48,255 nucleotides of DNA from contig JAHBMJ010000229.1 in the NCBI GenBank assembly GCA_018398765.1, positions 4,271-52,525 on the forward strand, read 5' to 3'. Shown here piece after piece: positions 32,530 to 44,045 of the stretch (position 1 is the first letter of the stretch; the number at the start of each line of letters is the position of its first letter). The notes beneath the pieces are model-generated. The model saw only the letters and a list, made by a program, of their open reading frames with translations, had not been told where the DNA came from and did no database searches. The DNA is from Chromera velia (taxonomy: Eukaryota; Sar; Chromeraceae). A program made the translations under genes and the position numbers.

Positions 32530-33970
32530 ATATGAACAGAAGCCGTTTAGGCCTGTAGATAAAGCTAGGTAAGCAAGTGTGTAAACAGAAGCCGTTTGGG
32601 CGTGTGGGAGAATGTTTGGGCATGCGGGTGCATGGAGAAAGAGGGGTATAGAAAGGAAGTGTGTGCAGTAACAGAATCCGCTTAGGCCTGCAGGTGGATG
32701 AATGAAGAGAGATGGAGAGAGCGAACGTGTTTATGAGTATGTATGAGTTTGTGAACAGAAGCCGTTTGGGCATGCGGGCGAGACAAGAAGAACGAGTGTG
32801 TGAACAGAAGCCGCTTAGGCCCGTGGATAAATGAAGAGACATCAATTGTGTGTCATTAAAGAAAAGCCGCTTAGGCCGCTGGTTAGGCCTGTGGATGAAT
32901 GAAAAGAGATCAAGTGTGTGAACAAAAACATACAGAAGCCGCTTGGGCCTATGGATGAGTGAAGAGAGACAAGGAGAACAAGTGTATGAACAGAAGCCGT
33001 TTGAGCATGTGGGTGAATGAAGGGAAACAAGGAGATACAAGGAGAGTGAGTGTGTGAACAGAAGCCGCTTGGGTGTATGGGTGAATGAAGGGAGACAAGG
33101 AGATACAAGGAGAGCGAGTGTGTGAACAGAAGCTCCTTGGGCATATGGGTGAATGAAGGGAGATAAGGAGATATAAGGAGAGCGAGTGTGTATCACTGAA
33201 CAGAAGCCGGTTGGGCATGCAAGCAAAGAAAAAGAGATAAAGAGAACGAGTGTATGGACAGAAGTTAGGAACAGGAGCCGTTTGGGCCTATAGATAAATG
33301 AAGAGGGATCAATCATATGTTATTGAACAAAAGCCGCTCGGGCCTATGGTTAGGCTTATGGATGAATGAAGAGATATCAAATGCGTAAACAGAAGCCGCT
33401 TGGGCCTGCTGATGAATTAAGAGAGACAGGGAGAGTGAGTGTATGAACAGAAGCCGTTTGGGCATGTGAGTGAATGAAGAGAGATAAGGAGATACAAGGA
33501 GAGCGAGTGTGTGAACAGAAGCCGCTTGGGCCTCATGCAGTGAATCAATGAAGAATAATAAAGAGAGACACGGAGAGCGAGTGTATAAACAGAAGCCGTT
33601 TGGGGCGTCACGATGGTGTGGGTGCATGAACACAGATAGGGAAAGCGAGTGTGTGAACCGGTATGAACAGGCTAGGTGAACAGGAGCCGGTTGGGCGTGT
33701 GGGTGAATGAAGAGGGACAAGGAATCGCACAAGCATGCCAGCAGAAGATATTTGCATGGGCGTGTGGGTACCTGAATAAATAGAGACAGCCTGTCACTAA
33801 AAAAGAATGAGACTCAGTGTATAAATAGAACTTCAAGCCGCTAGGGCCTGTGGGTAAATAGAAATAAACGAAGAGAGACAGAGAGAGCAAGTGTGTGAAC
33901 AAAAGCCGTTTGGGCATGTGGATGTGAGAGTTTTAATGGAAGCCGTTAACTTTGGGCATATGGGTGAGTG
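32530..33970. repeat. Degenerate minisatellite, about two dozen units
   Basis: The core AGAAGCCG(T/C)TTGGGC recurs roughly every 50-80 bases. It is followed by a variable TGTGGGTGAATGAAG segment, then a purine-rich GAGA(C/G)A(A/G)GG segment, then GTGTGTGAACAG before the next core. Units lack stops on the minus strand, which produces a repetitive open frame (P-K-R-L-L-F-T-H) that I read as an artefact. Spacers are themselves related, which argues against a CRISPR-like array. Confidence 0.85.
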
Positions 33971-34514
33971 ATTGAAGAGAGACAGGGAAAATGAAGGAGT
34001 AAGTGAGTGAACAAGTGAGACACTGAGTGAGTGAATTAGTAAAGAAAGCAAGAATGACTCAGTGAGTTAGTGACTAAGTATGTTGGTGAGTGAGTAAGTA
34101 AACACAATTAACTACAGCAACTAATACAGCAAGCGTAGCAAACATGTAGTTTAGGACTTATATAATGTTGTGTTCAAACATTTTATAGACTAGCTCACAG
34201 TCTCAGTCACAGCTAGATGATTTAAAAGAGCAAGTTGATAATAAAAGGCATATATAATGTTTGGCTACTATATATGCTACTATGCTACTACTAGAATGGC
34301 CAAAATATAAATGAAAGTAAATGAAAGAAACATTACAGCATATGTATCTGTATATAAAAGACCTATATATTGACTCCGTAAATAAAAAATAAAAATGTAA
34401 GTAGATGTAAGCAGGGAGCACTGTGATTTTTTTTTTTTATAAACAAAAATAAGTTGTTAAAGATTTATCAGTAGTGTATTGCAGCGGTTACAATTTCATT
34501 TCCTTTTTCACGTT
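33971..34514. other. AT-rich intergenic DNA
   Basis: Contains GTGAGTGA-type low-complexity sequence to about 34100, then AT-rich DNA. No gene is seen. Confidence 0.5.
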
Positions 34515-36255
34515 TGACCTCCCTAAACGTAACTACCACTTGATAGTTCAGGCCGCATTTTTTGATAAGCTTGAAAGTCTGCGCCGCAGGCACGGATTAT
34601 TTATGGTGTCTTGAAAACCAAAGCCACATATCTGGATGGTGTCTTGATTGTCTACACCGCAGGCGTGGACAGTCTCTTGAAAAAAGATGTCGCAGATAAA
34701 GATTATCTTGATTATATTTTTTCAAGTAGCACTTAGGTTCAGGGAGTTTTCACGTTTATTCATGTTAACACCATGTGTTAGCGAAGTCCTTGTACGTCAT
34801 TAATTTTCTTATTAGCAAACATATTTAATAGCAGAGTTCTTCTTATTTCTTCTTCTCAACCGTCTTGAAGCCCGTCCAGCCGTCTCCGGCCCTCTACGGC
34901 ATTTACAGATACCGCGGCTACGCCTTTGCGTAGCCAACAACCGTGATTGAGGGTTTTGTTATGCACCATATATTAATATGTATTAATATGGGAAGGGGAA
35001 CCTATTGCATGCATGTACCACGATCATGGACGCACCTCTTAGTGGTCTCACCTTATCTCACCCCTGGGGGCCACGGCATGTCCCGTAGGGACATTACAAT
35101 ATAATTAATATCATAATGCGATCGCAGCTCCGTGCGAGTTGCTTAAGGGGCACATTGTGGAATTTGGGCGATACCGAGACAGAACCGAACCCCCCCCCCC
35201 AAAAAATGAAAAAATGCGTTATGCGGATGCGTGCGATCTCAGGGCCTCTCGGCTGATCTCAGCAGAGCTGAGCTGCCCCCCAAGGCGATTTAAGTGCATG
35301 CATGCATGAAGAACAAATCCCCCCATATGTATGCAACTGGCAAGAGAATTGAAAGAAAGAGAAAGACCATTTTAATGTTTAAGAGATAGAAAAGACACAA
35401 ACAAAGAGAAGAGCCTGACAACATCAGATTGAAGAAACATGATAAAGGAGCCAAAAGCCGCTAAGCGTGCAAAAGAATTTATGGATATAAAGAAAAGGTT
35501 TAATAAAGAAATGTTGAGGAGAAACAAATTTTTTCAACTGGCTAAGGAACCCATTGAAGAAGAAGTCGGGGAAGGGAAAAGAAAGACCATAACGCTCATC
35601 CATAGATAGGCAGAGTTGACCACACGAATACACGGAGAATGAAAGGTATTAATTTTTGTCCATCGTGGAGTAGTATAAGCTAGGCGCGGCGGCCTAGTCC
35701 GAGGGGCTTGCGCTTGGAACAGATTGGCCGTATAATAGACGGATAAGACCTATGCCTAGGTAAGATGTATACTGGTTCGACAAAGGACCAGAGAGACACT
35801 AAAGAAAGATATGTATGCAAACAAATCTACATGCATGCACCCGGCCCCATGCACCCATGCATGGCCGGGGCCCACGCATATTTCTTTAGTATCTTCTCTG
35901 GTCCTGTACGTAATTAGCCGATTATTTTGACATACGCACGTTCTGTTTTGAAAGCCAATTTCTCCTCACTTTTCTATGGTACGTGTCAGATAATTTTTGA
36001 TCGACCGGCCCGCTGCATGGAACCTCTATGGACCTAAGTACCACTTGAAAAAATCTAATCAACATGATTTCTACCTGCGGCATCTTTTTTCAAGAGACCG
36101 TCTATACCTGCGGCATGGACGGTCAAGACAACGTTCAGATATGTGGCTTTGATTTTCAAGAGACCATAAATGATCCGCGCCTGCGGTACGGACTTTCAAA
36201 CTTATCTAAAAATGCGGCTTGAACTTTCAAGTGGTAGTTAGGTTTAGCGAGGTCA
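34515..36255. repeat. Long inverted repeat (arms about 227 bp, 1.29-kb centre)
   Basis: The arm at 34515-34741 is the imperfect reverse complement of 36029-36255. Outer ends read TGACCTCCCTAAACGTAACT and TGACCTCGCTAAACCTAACT. Arms contain recurring CCTGCGG and TTTTCAAGAGAC words, so each arm is itself built of subrepeats. No target duplication was found next to the ends, and the centre has no open frame of note. It may be a foldback or MITE-like element; its transcript would form a long hairpin. Confidence 0.8.
35128..35153. repeat. Dispersed repeat, copy 2
   Basis: Partner of 31840-31865, here inside the centre of the long inverted repeat. A second dispersed pair, 35230-35290 and 36545-36630, shares GCGATCTCA, AGGGCCTCT and AGCTGA-TTGCCCC-type blocks. 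Confidence 0.65.
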
Positions 36256-38821
36256 TGCAGCTCTGGAGGGCGGAACGAGGCTTGAAACATGTTCGCATAG
36301 AGCTTTCCGCCCGGGGGGCACTTAATTAATCCCCTGTGACTCCTTTCCTCCGACAACCTGAAGCGACGCTCACGCAGGCTTACAGGCCCCGGCATGCCCT
36401 CACAACTTGACGTAGCGGCCCCTGGCGATGCATGCATGCATAGCCCCGCGGAGGGCAGAGCTCTAATTTATTTATGCCCTAGCTCTGAGGCCTTTAGAGT
36501 TACGAGCGGAGCGAGTAGCTCTGTAACTGTGTGATATATGCGCGAGTCGCGATCTCAAAAAAAATTTTAGGGCCTCTTGCGGCTGTATGATCTCATCAAA
36601 GCTGAATTGCCCCGCGAGGCGCGATAATTCCGTATGCCGGGGGCGAGTGGGGTGCTTTTTGCCCCCCTAAAGCGGCGCATTTCCACAAAAAACTTGTTCC
36701 CATAATTCGTAAAGAGTTAGAAGTTGAAACTTTGTGTAAGAAGACGTTGTAACAATAGAAAAAGAACTATAGAACAGATTTTTTATATCATTTCTAGAAA
36801 CATAGGCTGTCCTACAAATTTTTTGATATGCTTTATGATATATGCTTCATCATTACTTATTGAAGTTTAAAGCCTACTCCAGTTTGCTCATGCAAGGCGC
36901 CCAAAAGAGTGCAAGACTTCGCCTCCCCGGACCTACTTAGGTCTACCCAGGTCATCCCAGGTCTGAGACCTCACTATTATATAGCTTTTAGCGTTAGTCA
37001 ATACCTAGCCTGGCTAGCCAAACTAGCTAACATTATCCGAGAATCTGGTTATAGCTATTAAACTAGCCAATTGGCTACAACCAATAATTTTACATCTTTG
37101 TTGTCCGGATGAAACCGCTTAAATTGAAGTCAAAATAGCTTTAAATTTTTTATGTATAGAACTAGGGGTATCACAAAGAAAAAAAAAAGTAAATGACTCT
37201 CTTTGTCAGGTACTTTTTTTTTTCTTTTTTTTTTTTGTCTAAAACAACTATTGTTTAGCTGTTATACGGGTGTTGCACAAGTGTTGCAAGGTGTTGTACA
37301 CAAAAAAAAAAAAATGTAGATAACTCGTTATTGAGGATCCGCCCTGATCCTATAAACCAATAACAGAGCAGTGGCTAGCATATATGAAGTGATGATAAGG
37401 GTGAACCCATAACTTTGAAGTTCGAGGTTCTTCCCAGCCTCTATCGACAAGATCCACTAACCGAAAGGTCTGAAACCTTCAGATGGAACAACAGGTCAAT
37501 CAAGCCTCATTGAGTCTCTTTGCAATCCTTCTCTTCCATACAGAAATATACAATATACAATTTGCATGCCCTTTATCTAGATTTGTCAGCCTCAGAAATG
37601 CATGCTCTGTATCGCGCTCTGTATTGCATGTTCCGATCTAATTCTGTTTGATGTGTGACATGCGCGTGTGCGACTTCAGGACTGGTCATACGTATCTGTC
37701 ATATGCATGCTTGCTTCGCTCGCATGCACTTGCTCTCTCTGCATGTAATGCTCTTTCTGTAAGCATCACTCTCTCCTCAGGATGCGAACCGAAGGTGCAC
37801 TTCTTTTAGACTCTATTCTTATTTCTTCTTGGCTGTGCTGTCCATAACACTCGTTTTTCTAAAGATTTTTTTCCTTTTTTTTTTTTTGCTATGACATGCC
37901 TAGGTATAGAAAAATGTAGAAGAAGCCGCTTTGTGCTGAGCAAAGAGCTGCGCCGCCGTTATGGGTCTTTGTCTTGCGTCTCAGCTAAGAGAAATTGGAG
38001 AGAACATTCAATACACAACGTAAAGAAGACAATTAAGAGAAAAAAATAGAAAAAGGCTAAGTGATGATGATGATGATTCAGGGTTAAATCCTAGATTTAG
38101 AGTAAGGTAAATAGACGATAACTACTAGTAAGTGCTAGAGTAAGTATTTGTTTTTTTAAGAGGGGTGCCGGGATGAAGAGGACTCCATCTAGATACATCA
38201 TGCATGCTTGCACCTGTCTGTCTGCAGGTACCCAATTAACCCTTCAAACTGTCAGTCTTCTGGTTGATTGACAGCTGATAACTAACAGCCGGTTACAGCC
38301 GGTCAGACATATGAAGATTTATGCTAGCCTACTTGGTGAAAGCAAATGCCAACAATTATGTCATTAAAAAAAAAGACCTGACTTTTTCATATATATTCGT
38401 ATGTTTTATACAAAGTTTGTTTATTAGTCATGGTAAAAACTAGCTGTCATACTAGTAAACAGATCTAATAATATGTCTGTATGATTATCTCTCGTGAGTT
38501 TTGTTTGTCACCTGTCTCAGCCTGGAGTCAGCCACATCCAGCCACCACACACCTATACAAAATAACTTTGTTCAAACTTTAAAAATAAAGACATGAACTG
38601 CGCTGTGAGTTTTTATAAAATACTGGACGCCTAGATGTAGGGAGATGCAGACGGCGTATGATTGATAATCATTGATAATGGTAATGATGATGATGAGTGT
38701 GAACAGGTTGAGCGGTTGGTCGATCGATTGATGGTTCAAGACTTCAAGTTTGGATGACATCGTATTTATGCAAGCTGATACATAGAGAGCATTTACTTTT
38801 ATCCCGCCATTCCGTTTTCTC
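36256..38821. other. Intergenic DNA, mostly AT-rich
   Basis: Contains long A and T runs (37180-37320), a TGCATGCA series at 36429-36440 and short tandem GATGATGAT words. I found no coding exon, tRNA or rRNA signature. Confidence 0.5.
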
Positions 38822-40152
38822 TCACAGTCCGTACTCGATCGGTCCGTCTCCCTCCCCATCCATCATGACGTGAAGGTTCTTCTTGTCGAGAAGGTCGAAA
38901 AGTTGGGAGGGCACAGGTGACCCGACAGACGAGGGCCCGGAGAGAATTCGGATCTTGTCCTGGGTCCGCTTGTCGATGAACGGCTTGACCATGCTGAACA
39001 CTCCCTTCGCAACCATCGGACAGGGAAAGACACATAGCATGCCCAGACGCTGCAGCACAGGTAATGGCAGGAGAATGAATGAATGAATGAATGAGCCTGT
39101 GCAGACGAGCTCCTCGCACTCCACGGCATCTCCACGGCCACGTAATTCAAACAGAAACACACCCGCTTTTGAACGCTTGTGCGAACCATACGGAACAGTT
39201 TCCCCGCCGTGTGCGGATGATGGAGGGGCAGTAACCACGATCGAGTCTCTCCCTTTAAAACAAAAAATGTTTCCAGGCAGCTCTCCCTCGATGACCACAC
39301 GCACGCGATGGGACCCCGGTATTATCTGCATTTTGTTTTTATTTTTTGCCTTTCAATCACACGTCTACTTGCCTGCGGATAGTGTGCGGAGACGCATCCG
39401 ATGAGTCCCTTGAGGAAGCTGACGTCGACCACCTGGTTGGGCGCTCCCTCGTAACCCCGGATGTCGACGAGCACGGCTCTGCAGGCACGCGGACCGGGAG
39501 GGAGGGGATTGGTTTGATGCCGAGCCAAGAGGGGGACACAGGTAGTGACGAAAAAGGGAAAGAAGGGCAGTAGAAGGAAAGGAAACGACAGACATCTGTG
39601 GGAGGGTTCTGTTCTGAAGGACCGCATTCCCCCTCCATCGAGAAGCCGTCCTTCACCCTGAAAGAAACCTCTTCTCTCTCAATCATCCACGGATGTCTAC
39701 GAGCGCTTGTCGAGTTGCCCTGTGGGTTCAAACTGGTCCACATTTATCCACACATCGTAAGAGACGAACAGACGATTAGAAAGGATTCCGTTTCGGAACA
39801 CTCGTCTTTCCTGTCTCTTCCGACCCCCGACCCCCTCCTCGATCGATAAGTGCACAGGCAAGGACAACGCCATCGGAAAGAAGCGAAGAGTGACTGACCG
39901 ACCCACATTTGCTCATAGTCATCGTCTCCAGAGCCCAGCATTGCGTCCATCAGGAAGCAGACGTACAGAACGTATCTGCATACATAAAAGGGACAATGTG
40001 CTGACCGTTTCCGCATGATTCGTAGAATGTGCATACGTGCACGACACTGTGACTCTTCGACTTTTGACGACAGCCAATCTTCGAGCCTGAATGATTCGCT
40101 GGCCACTTCATATTCTCCATTTTTTGGTACCCATGTGTCGAAATAAGTGCCC

Positions 40153-40183
<31 letters not shown>

Positions 40184-40632
40184 ACACACGTATTCATGTG
40201 TCAATGCATGCTTGACGTCCAGTGAAGGCAATGTGTAATCAAAGCTGCTGGAGAACGCGAAAGAGAAGAGAAAGAGGTACCCCCTGTCCACAAAGATGAC
40301 CGACTCTTCTGCAGGCGCCAATTTCCTGTCGTAGTATGCGCCTCTGACAACCATGATGGGCAGGCCGTCCTTTGTGTGCTTGTGCATGAACACGGCCTGC
40401 ATCCTTGGGAAAGTTTATGGTTTGGGGACATGACAGGGAATGGAGAGCAGGAAACGGCAAAAGCTGTACTCAAGCAACGGAGGCAGATACTGAAGACCTC
40501 TCTTCTTGCTTTCCGGGAGTCTTCTTAAACCACCTTTCCTCTCCTTCCGTCGTTTCCCTTTCGTTCGTCTCGCTCTCTTGATCTCCCTTTCTCTCTCACT
40601 TTCGGTCTCTCTCTCTCTTACACACTCACACA

Positions 40633-40672
<40 letters not shown>

Positions 40673-40704
40673 CATACACACAGACGTACGCACACACATA
40701 CATG

Positions 40705-40756
<52 letters not shown>

Positions 40757-40954
40757 AACTGACGGTCCGTTTCCTCTCTGACCTTTGAGACTGCCGCCTT
40801 CTCCACCATGTCCTTGTTGACGGGGTCCCCGACCTTCCGTCGCCACTCGATGGTCTTCGTGAGACGCTCCGTCACGTCCTTCACCTGAAAGCACAATGTG
40901 TGTCTACGTATGTATATATGCATCAATAAGTAAGCGTGTGTGTGTGTGTGTGTG

Positions 40955-40994
<40 letters not shown>

Positions 40995-42371
40995 TGTGCG
41001 CAAACGTGTCTCCTTGTACGAATGCTCTGTGTAAAGCCACGTATAGAAAAGCCTCATCACTGCGCCTTTTCGTTGACGATCGCCAGCCAGCTTCTTGCGG
41101 AGTCACTGACTGTATGAGGACTAGCGCTAGCGTTGATTCCAGCGTCAGTTCAATTGGAACATGCATCAGAACAAAAAAAAAACTTTTGTCAGAGAAGGAA
41201 TGGCAGGGAGTCATGGGGCCCGAGGGGGGAAAAGACATTGAAGGCAGAAATAGTCATTGAAATTTCATGGGCACACGGCGCACGGGAAGCTGATGGAGGG
41301 AGAACAGAAACGCCAAATTCAAATACATTACCGCACGCAACTCACGTTTCCCTTTCCCTTCACAACGAAGCGTGCCAAATCCACCTGCATTCGATCAGAC
41401 CACGTACAGATATATAGGGCGCAGAGCAAGGTTAACGGAACACGCACATTCGAAGCAAATGCAGTCATCGTGCCCATATTAAGGTTTGATTTTCCGAAGC
41501 TCCAGAGACAAGTTTTTTCTTTGCCACTTTTCAAACTTGTGTACGCTTGCCAGCCGTCGGGGAAGTCGGGTAGAAATGCTCCGATCAGAGAAGAAGAGGG
41601 CGTAGACGGATGCAAAAAACCAAAAACGCGACCGAAGACTCTTGCCGACCCATTGAGACACAGAACCGCAGAATCTACCTCTTCCATGTCTGGGAAGTTT
41701 GCGCGAATGGTTGTCAGGCAGCTGCCAAATTCCGTTCTTGCCTGCTTGAGCATGTTCGCTCTTCTGATTCTTGCCTTCTCGATTGCGAAGACTACTTCCG
41801 GATCCTGGACGGTTTCTCTCTTCAGCTCTTCTTCCAGGTTGTGTGCCGTCTGTCTGCGGGACTTGACAGCTTCTGCCAGCGCATGTGCGGAGGGGGAGTC
41901 CCCACCCGTTGCTGCTGCCTCCCCTGCCGCTGCTGCAGGAGCAGGAAGGGGAGCCACATTGCTGGTTGAAGACGTCTCTGAGGGGAAGATGTCTTGGAGA
42001 ACGGGGATCTTCGGGGACCCTCCGTCGAACTCTTCAGTCAGGTCGTGGGCAGCGTCGTAAAGGGTTTCGTTTCCGAAGATGCTGTCACGTCGGACTAGAG
42101 CCAGCAAGTGACGCACAGACGCTCGCTTGTGGGCGTATGCGGCCAGTCTGCTTTCCCCTCCTGAAGGATTCTCAGGATTGTGGAGGAAGTACTCTGACAT
42201 CATGTCTGCAACACAGTATCATTCGACCAAGCTGCATGTGCGTGATAGACATGCATGCAAACGCAAACAAGGAGGTGTATACAGGGAAGCGAAGCCACTA
42301 AATTGACTGACCTATCGCCGGTTGGTCGTGCCCCGAAGGCACGGGGGCGTCTGGAGCCTCTCGCTCCGCCT
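38822..42371 (-). CDS. CRAL-TRIO (SEC14-like) lipid-binding protein, at least nine exons, 5' end not found
   Basis: Exons fitted by phase: 42371-42312, 42205-41679, 41384-41346, 40884-40783, 40396-40281, 39975-39903, 39657-39623, 39478-39373, 39049-38822 (stop TGA). The 41384 and 40884 exons give the CRAL-TRIO N-terminal helix (V-D-L-A-R-F-V-V-K-G, then T-I-E-W-R-R-K-V-G). The lipid-binding domain follows: G-L-P-I-M-V-V-R-G, R-A-V-L-V-D-I-R-G-Y, then H-Y-P-Q joined to R-L-G-M-L-C-V-F, then F-S-M-V-K-P-F-I-D and T-Q-D-K-I. The family binds phosphoinositides, phosphatidylcholine or other hydrophobic ligands and acts at membranes. The first 190 or so residues are a low-similarity Ala/Glu/Ser-rich region. 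The intron after exon 39478-39373 uses a GC donor (CAG|GCAAGT). The first listed exon begins mid-codon, so at least one upstream exon is missing. Confidence 0.8.
40156..40182. repeat. (CCTG)n microsatellite
   Basis: Six to seven CCTG units in an intron of the CRAL-TRIO gene. Confidence 0.85.
40619..40760. repeat. Compound (CA)n-(CT)n-(CA)n microsatellite
   Basis: Lies about 20 bases downstream of exon 40884-40783 of the CRAL-TRIO gene. On the sense strand it is (TG)n-(AG)n-(TG)n, a purine-rich orientation unlike the introns of the cysteine-module gene. Confidence 0.9.
40938..40993. repeat. (TG)n-(GA)n microsatellite
   Basis: Lies about 50 bases upstream (sense direction) of exon 40884-40783. 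It reads (CT)n then (CA)n on the sense strand. Confidence 0.9.
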
Positions 42372-43411
42372 CTGCAGGAAAGAGGTACATCGCGGCTAGC
42401 CAGCGAACGATCTAAATCCTAAAGGAACCTCAAAGAAGATGTTACTACGGTGGATTGAAGAGCATCCCATGCTGGAAGTGATGCAAAGCCTCAATTGAAT
42501 CCATGCATGCATGCCCGTCGGACCGCCGCTCGACTGATATCTCGAACGCCGCGGCCGGCATGCGCGCGCGGCTTGTATGCATGTGCACGCGGGCTGCATG
42601 GGGGTCCGGCCGCGGGCCGCGGGAGCGTGCAGGCCGGCGGGCCCCGGCGCGCGGGGTCCGGCCACGCGGCGCGGGATGCGGCCGCAAGAAATCCCGTTTG
42701 ACACGCCATGCATGCTCTTATGCAGTCTCATGTCTCATGTCAGCCTCTCCTCGATCGATCGGTCCTGTATGTATCTGTATGTTGAGTCCATTTGAATGGA
42801 TCCACAACGATCCTGCAGAAGCACAGTTTCACCGACAGACAGCAGCCACAAGTGCAAGACGTCCAGAGTAATTTCGCACTTGCTGTGGCAGACTTAAAAC
42901 CAATGAAAACAATTCACGGAAGAGAGCTGTGAGCGTGGTTGACATTTCCTTACCGGTTAGAGGATGCCTTCATGCACGCCAAGGCGCCTTCTGTTGCACG
43001 AGGCTCCAACTGAGCCGGAGCAGGCGTCTTCCCCCAACCAGATTTCAAGGCACCGAATTTGTTGGCAACTTTCCCCCCCCTTGACTGCCTTCATCAAGCA
43101 TGAAGCGTAGACACAATTAAAACGCGAATGGATTCGCGTCGAGATGCTCGAATTCTTGTCAGCATCATTGCTGTTGTGTTATTTGTCTGCTGAACTCGTC
43201 TTTGCTTCCTGCACCCCTCCACGTGCCTATCTTGGGGAGGCACATCGAGAGCTTGATTGCTTGAACTATTTGCCTGGGGTGAGGCCTTGTTACACCAATA
43301 TTTCTCGATAGATCTTCCGATTTTTGTACGGATCGGAAATTGCAAGCACGCGTGTTGAAGCCTGAGGGTGAAGATTTCGATCGATGCTGATCGGTGGTTG
43401 CAGGACGTCCC
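42372..43411. promoter_or_regulatory. Region between divergent genes, with a GC-rich island
   Basis: Separates the minus-strand CRAL-TRIO gene from the plus-strand coiled-coil gene. About 42530-42695 is very rich in G, C and CpG (CCGCGGCCGGC-type words). TGCATGCA occurs at 42504-42511. A donor-like GTAAGG on the minus strand near 42953 suggests that an upstream exon of the CRAL-TRIO gene may lie in this interval. The promoter role is inference. Confidence 0.4.
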
Positions 43412-43464
43412 ATGGCAAAGACGAGTGTCCGCTCCTTCTTTGGGATTGTGGAGATGCTCTTCAG
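43412..43464 (+). CDS. Possible first coding exon of the plus-strand coiled-coil gene
   Basis: An ATG follows a GGTTGCAG acceptor by a few bases and opens M-A-K-T-S-V-R-S-F-F, ending at a GTACAG donor in phase 2. The next recognised exon (44030-44099) does not accept that phase, so either another small exon intervenes or this exon is noncoding. Confidence 0.25.
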
Positions 43465-44045
43465 GTACAGGTCGCTTTTTTGGGGCATCGATTGCACTGC
43501 CAAAGCAGGTTTTCACATGAGAAAAGCACGGAGAGTCTTTCAACGAGAACTTTTAGGTGCGGAGAGGGAAGTAGACGGAGAGATAATCCCGAAGCGAAGT
43601 GGGTCGGGCGCAGAAAAACGAGGGGGGGACTCCTGAACGATCGGACAGCTGCTCCTTTGCTCAGGGGAATGAGCATCGAGGCAATATTAATATATAGATG
43701 GGCATGGAGAGGGGGGACAGGAAAGAGTGCGAGAGACGGGACTGAGAAGGGTGGATTGGCATGCAGAACGGCAGCAGGAAACTGACATCATCACCGCTGG
43801 CGGTCAGTCCTGCTTTGTGTACACATACAAAAAAGGACAAAAAGAATTCGGGAAACGTACCCTCTTTGATTCGGATGTGAACTGTTGATGATTGATTTTC
43901 GTTCTGCGCTCATTTCAACTTTGATTCTCGATTGGCCCTTTTGGTGCTTCCGTCTGTTGTTGGGGTGGTACAATTGGGTCTGGTGCGATAATCACGTGTG
44001 AGTGCAATCCTTGAGTCCTGCATGCAGCCTGAGGGAGTGGAGAAG

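Noticed and set aside
32486-33316. 276-residue open frame with repeated P-K-R-L-L-F-T-H
   Set aside because: It arises from a tandem repeat whose units lack stops on that strand. Unit lengths vary out of frame and no start context or splice signals support it.
32530-33970. CRISPR-like array (short conserved core with spacers)
   Set aside because: Spacers are related to one another and vary in length, the genome is eukaryotic, and no cas-like gene is present.
35680-35800. Possible small structured RNA gene (GGTTCGAC word near 35771)
   Set aside because: No tRNA A box at the right distance, no cloverleaf pairing found by eye, and no match to 5S or snRNA signatures.
41257-42060. 267-residue plus-strand open frame
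   Set aside because: Antisense to the CRAL-TRIO gene exon 42205-41679 and its intron; the minus-strand exon joins by phase to the CRAL-TRIO domain.
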